Part shown: one piece after another, positions 30,876-33,393 of the stretch
Layout of the letters: each line of letters begins with the position of its first letter
Numbering within the stretch: position 1 is the first letter of the stretch
NCBI GenBank assembly: GCA_041687495.1
Contig: JAWLBR010000026.1
Coordinates: forward strand, 1 to 33,393
Reading direction: 5' to 3'
Length of the DNA stretch: 33,393 nucleotides
From: JAWLBR01 sp041687495
GTDB lineage: Bacteria > Bacillota > Limnochordia > DTU087 > JAAYGB01
Translations under genes and position numbers: made by a program
The notes under the pieces: generated by a model
Told to the model about the DNA's origin: nothing
The model's input: the letters and a program-made list of their open reading frames with translations, nothing else
Databases searched by the model: none

Positions 30876-32450
30876 ATGAAAAGACGGCAGCTGCGTTTGG
30901 CAATCTTGCTGGTGACGCTGCTCGGTTTGGTGCTACTACTCGGTGGGTGCACTTCCGAGCCGGTGTACACAACCGTGATGGGTGAAGTCACTGACAGCTC
31001 AGGCCGGGCTGCGCGAGATGCTGCAGTTCTAATCGGTGGGACCGCTGCGGTGACTGACTCTAGTGGGAGATTCTACCTTGAGCAAGTTCGTGCCGATAGC
31101 ACCCAAGTGACGGTTTTGGTCAAAGGGAAGCTGCCGGAGAGCACACCAGTGGTCTTGGGAACAGGTCCGCAGACCCTTGCGCTGCAGGTATCAGGAGATT
31201 ACCGCAGCTCTAGGTCCGGTTCTGTAGTTGACTTTGTCGTTCTTCTCCCTACTCTGGCTGGTACCGACCTGGAGCAGCACTCAGGGTTTTCCTTTTTAAC
31301 AGGAGCTGAGATCGCTCAAGACGCCAGTAGGCTGCTGGGCATTTCTGATCTGCGGCGAGCAGTTGAGTACTTCGGATTGAGAGAGCTGGCCTTGGTAAGC
31401 GATGTCTTGCGCACGAGAAACTTGGTGTGGATCAGTGAAGGGCTCTCCGATCAACTACAGGTCTTTAATCGGGAAACCGGGCAGCTAACTAACCTCCCCT
31501 TTGGTACGACCAGCCGATCTAGTGGGGGAGGCAGCCGGCGGGTCAAGGGGATCAGCCAAGCGCTGAAGCGATTCATGCAGGAAGGACCGGCGGCATTCGG
31601 CGGAGCCGCCACCCAGGTAGTTGCCCACAGGGAAAGCAGGATGTATCATCGGGAGGACGCCAATCACCTACCGGCAAGGCGTCTGCAGGTATACTTCTCC
31701 AGCCGGGAAGCTGCGGAAAGGGAAGGGTATCGCCCGGATCCCGCCTGTTTCGGAGCAGCGGCCCAAGCGGCAGCGGCTCAGCTGGACAGCGATGAGGCGA
31801 AGCTGGCCCGAGAGGTAACAGCGTATATCGAGAGTCAGTACCGAATTACTTACAGCGGGGAAGAGATGCAGCGCATTAAACGGGTGGCTGAACCTATCAT
31901 CGCCGTCTCGGAACGGGCTAGTTTAAGCTTCACCTTTGGGATTCTTGAGACTTCAGAGTATAACGCACTGGCTCTACCTGGAGGTTTCATCTTTATCACC
32001 CGACCGCTGCTGGAGCTACTGGAGACAGATTCGGAGCTGGGTGCTGTGATCGCCCACGAGATGGCCCACATTACCCATATGCACGGTGTAGCTAACTATC
32101 GGCGCCAGCTGGCAACTGCCATTGCCGCAGTTTTCCTCGCCGTAGCCACGGGCGATGCAGAGGGTTCGTTTGATCTAGTAGGATTCATCGACGGCATTGT
32201 CACTGAGGGCTACAGCAAGTCCCAGGAGTATGACGCTGACCGCACCGGCTTCAGGTATTTGAACAATGCGGGATATGAGCCTGAGGGTATGGTCACCATG
32301 CTGCGAAAACTGTTGGCTTTGGAACGAAGCTTCAGCGGCGGGCGCCGCGTGTACAGCCGCACCCACCCGGCGACAGAGTCTCGCATCAGCCGCATTGAGG
32401 CTACCATGGGGACTGTGAAGTATTACCGGATTTTGGGCGCGTACCTGTAG
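30876..32450 (+). CDS. M48-family metalloprotease lipoprotein with extra domains
   Basis: A 524-residue exported protein. The lipoprotein signal peptide ends at LLLGGC (Cys25). Residues about 34-105 look like a carboxypeptidase-regulatory-like beta domain (VMGEVTDSSGRAARDAAVLI, then TDSSGRFYLEQV). Residues about 248-295 resemble the Ada/metal-binding zinc module (MYHREDANHLPARRLQVYF, SSREAAEREGYRPDPACF), but of the usual four cysteines only Cys291 remains. The C-terminal M48 peptidase has His394-Glu395 and His398 (HEMAH), with Glu451 and Asp455 (SQEYDADRTG) supplying the third zinc ligand region. It probably acts in envelope protein quality control, as BepA/LoiP-type M48 enzymes do; that is inference. 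Start ATG 30876 follows GGAGGAG. Confidence 0.9.
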   Translation: MKRRQLRLAILLVTLLGLVLLLGGCTSEPVYTTVMGEVTDSSGRAARDAAVLIGGTAAVTDSSGRFYLEQVRADSTQVTVLVKGKLPESTPVVLGTGPQTLALQVSGDYRSSRSGSVVDFVVLLPTLAGTDLEQHSGFSFLTGAEIAQDASRLLGISDLRRAVEYFGLRELALVSDVLRTRNLVWISEGLSDQLQVFNRETGQLTNLPFGTTSRSSGGGSRRVKGISQALKRFMQEGPAAFGGAATQVVAHRESRMYHREDANHLPARRLQVYFSSREAAEREGYRPDPACFGAAAQAAAAQLDSDEAKLAREVTAYIESQYRITYSGEEMQRIKRVAEPIIAVSERASLSFTFGILETSEYNALALPGGFIFITRPLLELLETDSELGAVIAHEMAHITHMHGVANYRRQLATAIAAVFLAVATGDAEGSFDLVGFIDGIVTEGYSKSQEYDADRTGFRYLNNAGYEPEGMVTMLRKLLALERSFSGGRRVYSRTHPATESRISRIEATMGTVKYYRILGAYL

Positions 32451-32507
32451 GCAGTAATGTGAGTGGACGAACAGATTGATGCGGAACAGAATCAGGACAG
32501 AATGTGT

Positions 32508-32542
32508 CAGGGGCGTTCGCGGAGGATGCCCCTGTTTCTTTT
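32508..32542 (+). terminator. Rho-independent terminator after the M48 gene
   Basis: CAGGGGC (32508-32514) pairs with GCCCCTG (32528-32534) across a 13-base loop and is followed by TTTCTTTT. It lies about 60 bases past the stop. Confidence 0.8.
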
Positions 32543-32702
32543 GCGGTATACGGCCAGGCAACCGGGGAAGGATATGGAAGTGAAAAAGCTAATTGGAAAA
32601 CGAAGGCAAATATGCGGGAAGGCGCGGTTCAGAGTCAGTAAGTGACGGCACCGAGGCCAATCCAGCGTGAAAACCAGATGTGAATAAGGAGGTTGCAGTG
32701 CT

Positions 32703-33393
32703 TTGCTCAAAACCATTGCGAATACCGTCAGGGGACTGGCGGCCGATGGAGTCCAAAAGGCCAACTCCGGACATCCAGGCATGCCGCTTGGTACCGCGGA
32801 CATGGGCGCCGTTTTGTTCGCCGAGGCCATGAACTACGATCCAACGGCGCCGGAATGGGCCAACCGGGATAGGTTTGTCCTGTCAGCAGGACATGGGTCT
32901 ATGTTCTTGTACTCATTCCTCCACTTAGCAGGGTTTGACCTGCCTATGGATCAGCTCAAGCAGTTTCGCCAGTTGGGGTCAAAGACTCCGGGCCACCCCG
33001 AGTATGGGATGACTCCCGGTGTGGAGACCACTACTGGCCCCTTGGGACAAGGGATCGGCAACGCCGTTGGGATGGCTTTGGCCGAAAGAATGCTGGCCAA
33101 CCAGTACAATCGGCCGGGGTATGAAATTGTTGACCACTTCACCTACTCTATCTGTGGGGACGGGGACTTAATGGAGGGTGTCTCAGCAGAGGCGTCTTCC
33201 CTAGCTGGCCACTTAGGTTTAGGTAAGCTCATAGTGCTGTACGACGCCAACCAAATCTCGATCGAGGGCGAAACTGATCTTGCTTTTGGAGAAGACGTCG
33301 GTAAGCGCTACGAGGCCTACGGCTGGCATGTGCAGCGCATTGATGGTCATGACTTGGACCAGATCCGAGCGGCAGTAGCTGCAGCCAAGGCCG
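32703..33393 (+). CDS. tkt: Transketolase, N-terminal part (runs off the window)
   Basis: Thiamine-diphosphate transketolase of the non-oxidative pentose phosphate pathway; 230 residues are visible of an expected 650 or so. The N-terminus shows VQKANSGHPGMPLGTADMG with His24, then RDRFVLSAGHGSMFLYSFLH, TPGVETTTGPLGQGIGNAVG, and the ThDP-binding GDGDLMEGVSAEASSLAGHL (152-171) with YDANQISIEG. The frame is open upstream only to a TAA at 32685, and the only usable start is the TTG at 32703, ten bases after AAGGAGG; the GTG at 32698 is out of frame. Its 3' end and operon partners lie beyond 33393. Confidence 0.93.
   Translation, partial: MLKTIANTVRGLAADGVQKANSGHPGMPLGTADMGAVLFAEAMNYDPTAPEWANRDRFVLSAGHGSMFLYSFLHLAGFDLPMDQLKQFRQLGSKTPGHPEYGMTPGVETTTGPLGQGIGNAVGMALAERMLANQYNRPGYEIVDHFTYSICGDGDLMEGVSAEASSLAGHLGLGKLIVLYDANQISIEGETDLAFGEDVGKRYEAYGWHVQRIDGHDLDQIRAAVAAAKA

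Noticed and set aside
32574..32645. 23-codon basic peptide (MEVKKLIGKRRQICGKARFR, then VSK) upstream of transketolase
   Set aside because: It has a fair ribosome site (GGGGAAGG), but it is too short and featureless to call without conservation data; it could be a leader peptide.

Overview
The window looks like the chromosome of an anaerobic or facultative Bacillota-type bacterium. Strong AGGAGG-like ribosome binding sites, frequent GTG/TTG starts, a LytR-CpsA-Psr protein, a DUF2680 protein and a glycyl radical enzyme all point that way. The CUT1 solute-binding protein carries a plain signal peptide with no lipobox, which hints at a diderm lineage (Limnochordia-like is a guess). I see no rRNA, tRNA, CRISPR array, insertion sequence or intact prophage.

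Layout. 1-2.9 kb: a small exported DUF2680 protein, a strong terminator, an envelope sensor histidine kinase and a convergent single-domain response regulator. 2.9-4.25 kb: a gene-poor stretch with hairpins, then three XRE-type regulators. One is a broken remnant; the other two are divergent and share a 10-bp repeat placed in both facing promoters. 4.4-8.1 kb: a lone dihydrolipoamide dehydrogenase, a COG2509-like FAD dehydrogenase and an AlkA-type DNA glycosylase. 8.2-11.3 kb: a threonine-to-glycine operon on the minus strand (gntR-tdh-kbl), with a perfect 14-bp palindrome upstream as the probable operator.

11.5-14.4 kb: an MFS transporter and an intracellular GH32 beta-fructosidase. 14.5-18.7 kb: a glycyl radical enzyme (GRE), an LCP cell-wall ligase-like protein and a GRE-activating radical SAM enzyme, closed by a 14-bp-stem bidirectional terminator. 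The GRE has a normal-looking glycyl loop, but its thiyl-cysteine motif reads GCHWY where most GRE dehydratases and lyases have GCVEP. The usual catalytic glutamate is therefore absent. This is the best candidate for undescribed chemistry here.

18.8-30.7 kb: a mannoside-utilisation locus. Two GH38 alpha-mannosidases (about 67% identical over their first 410 residues by hand count) flank a CUT1 ABC importer (binding protein plus two permeases, no ATPase), and a GH92 alpha-mannosidase follows. None of the three hydrolases has a signal peptide, so alpha-mannosides or N-glycan fragments are probably imported and trimmed in the cytoplasm. 30.7-33.4 kb: interleaved inverted repeats, an M48 metalloprotease lipoprotein carrying a degenerate Ada-like zinc-binding segment, and the 5' part of a transketolase gene that runs off the window.

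Functions rest on motif recognition by eye; no database search was possible. Starts were chosen from Shine-Dalgarno spacing where the longest reading frame looked too long.
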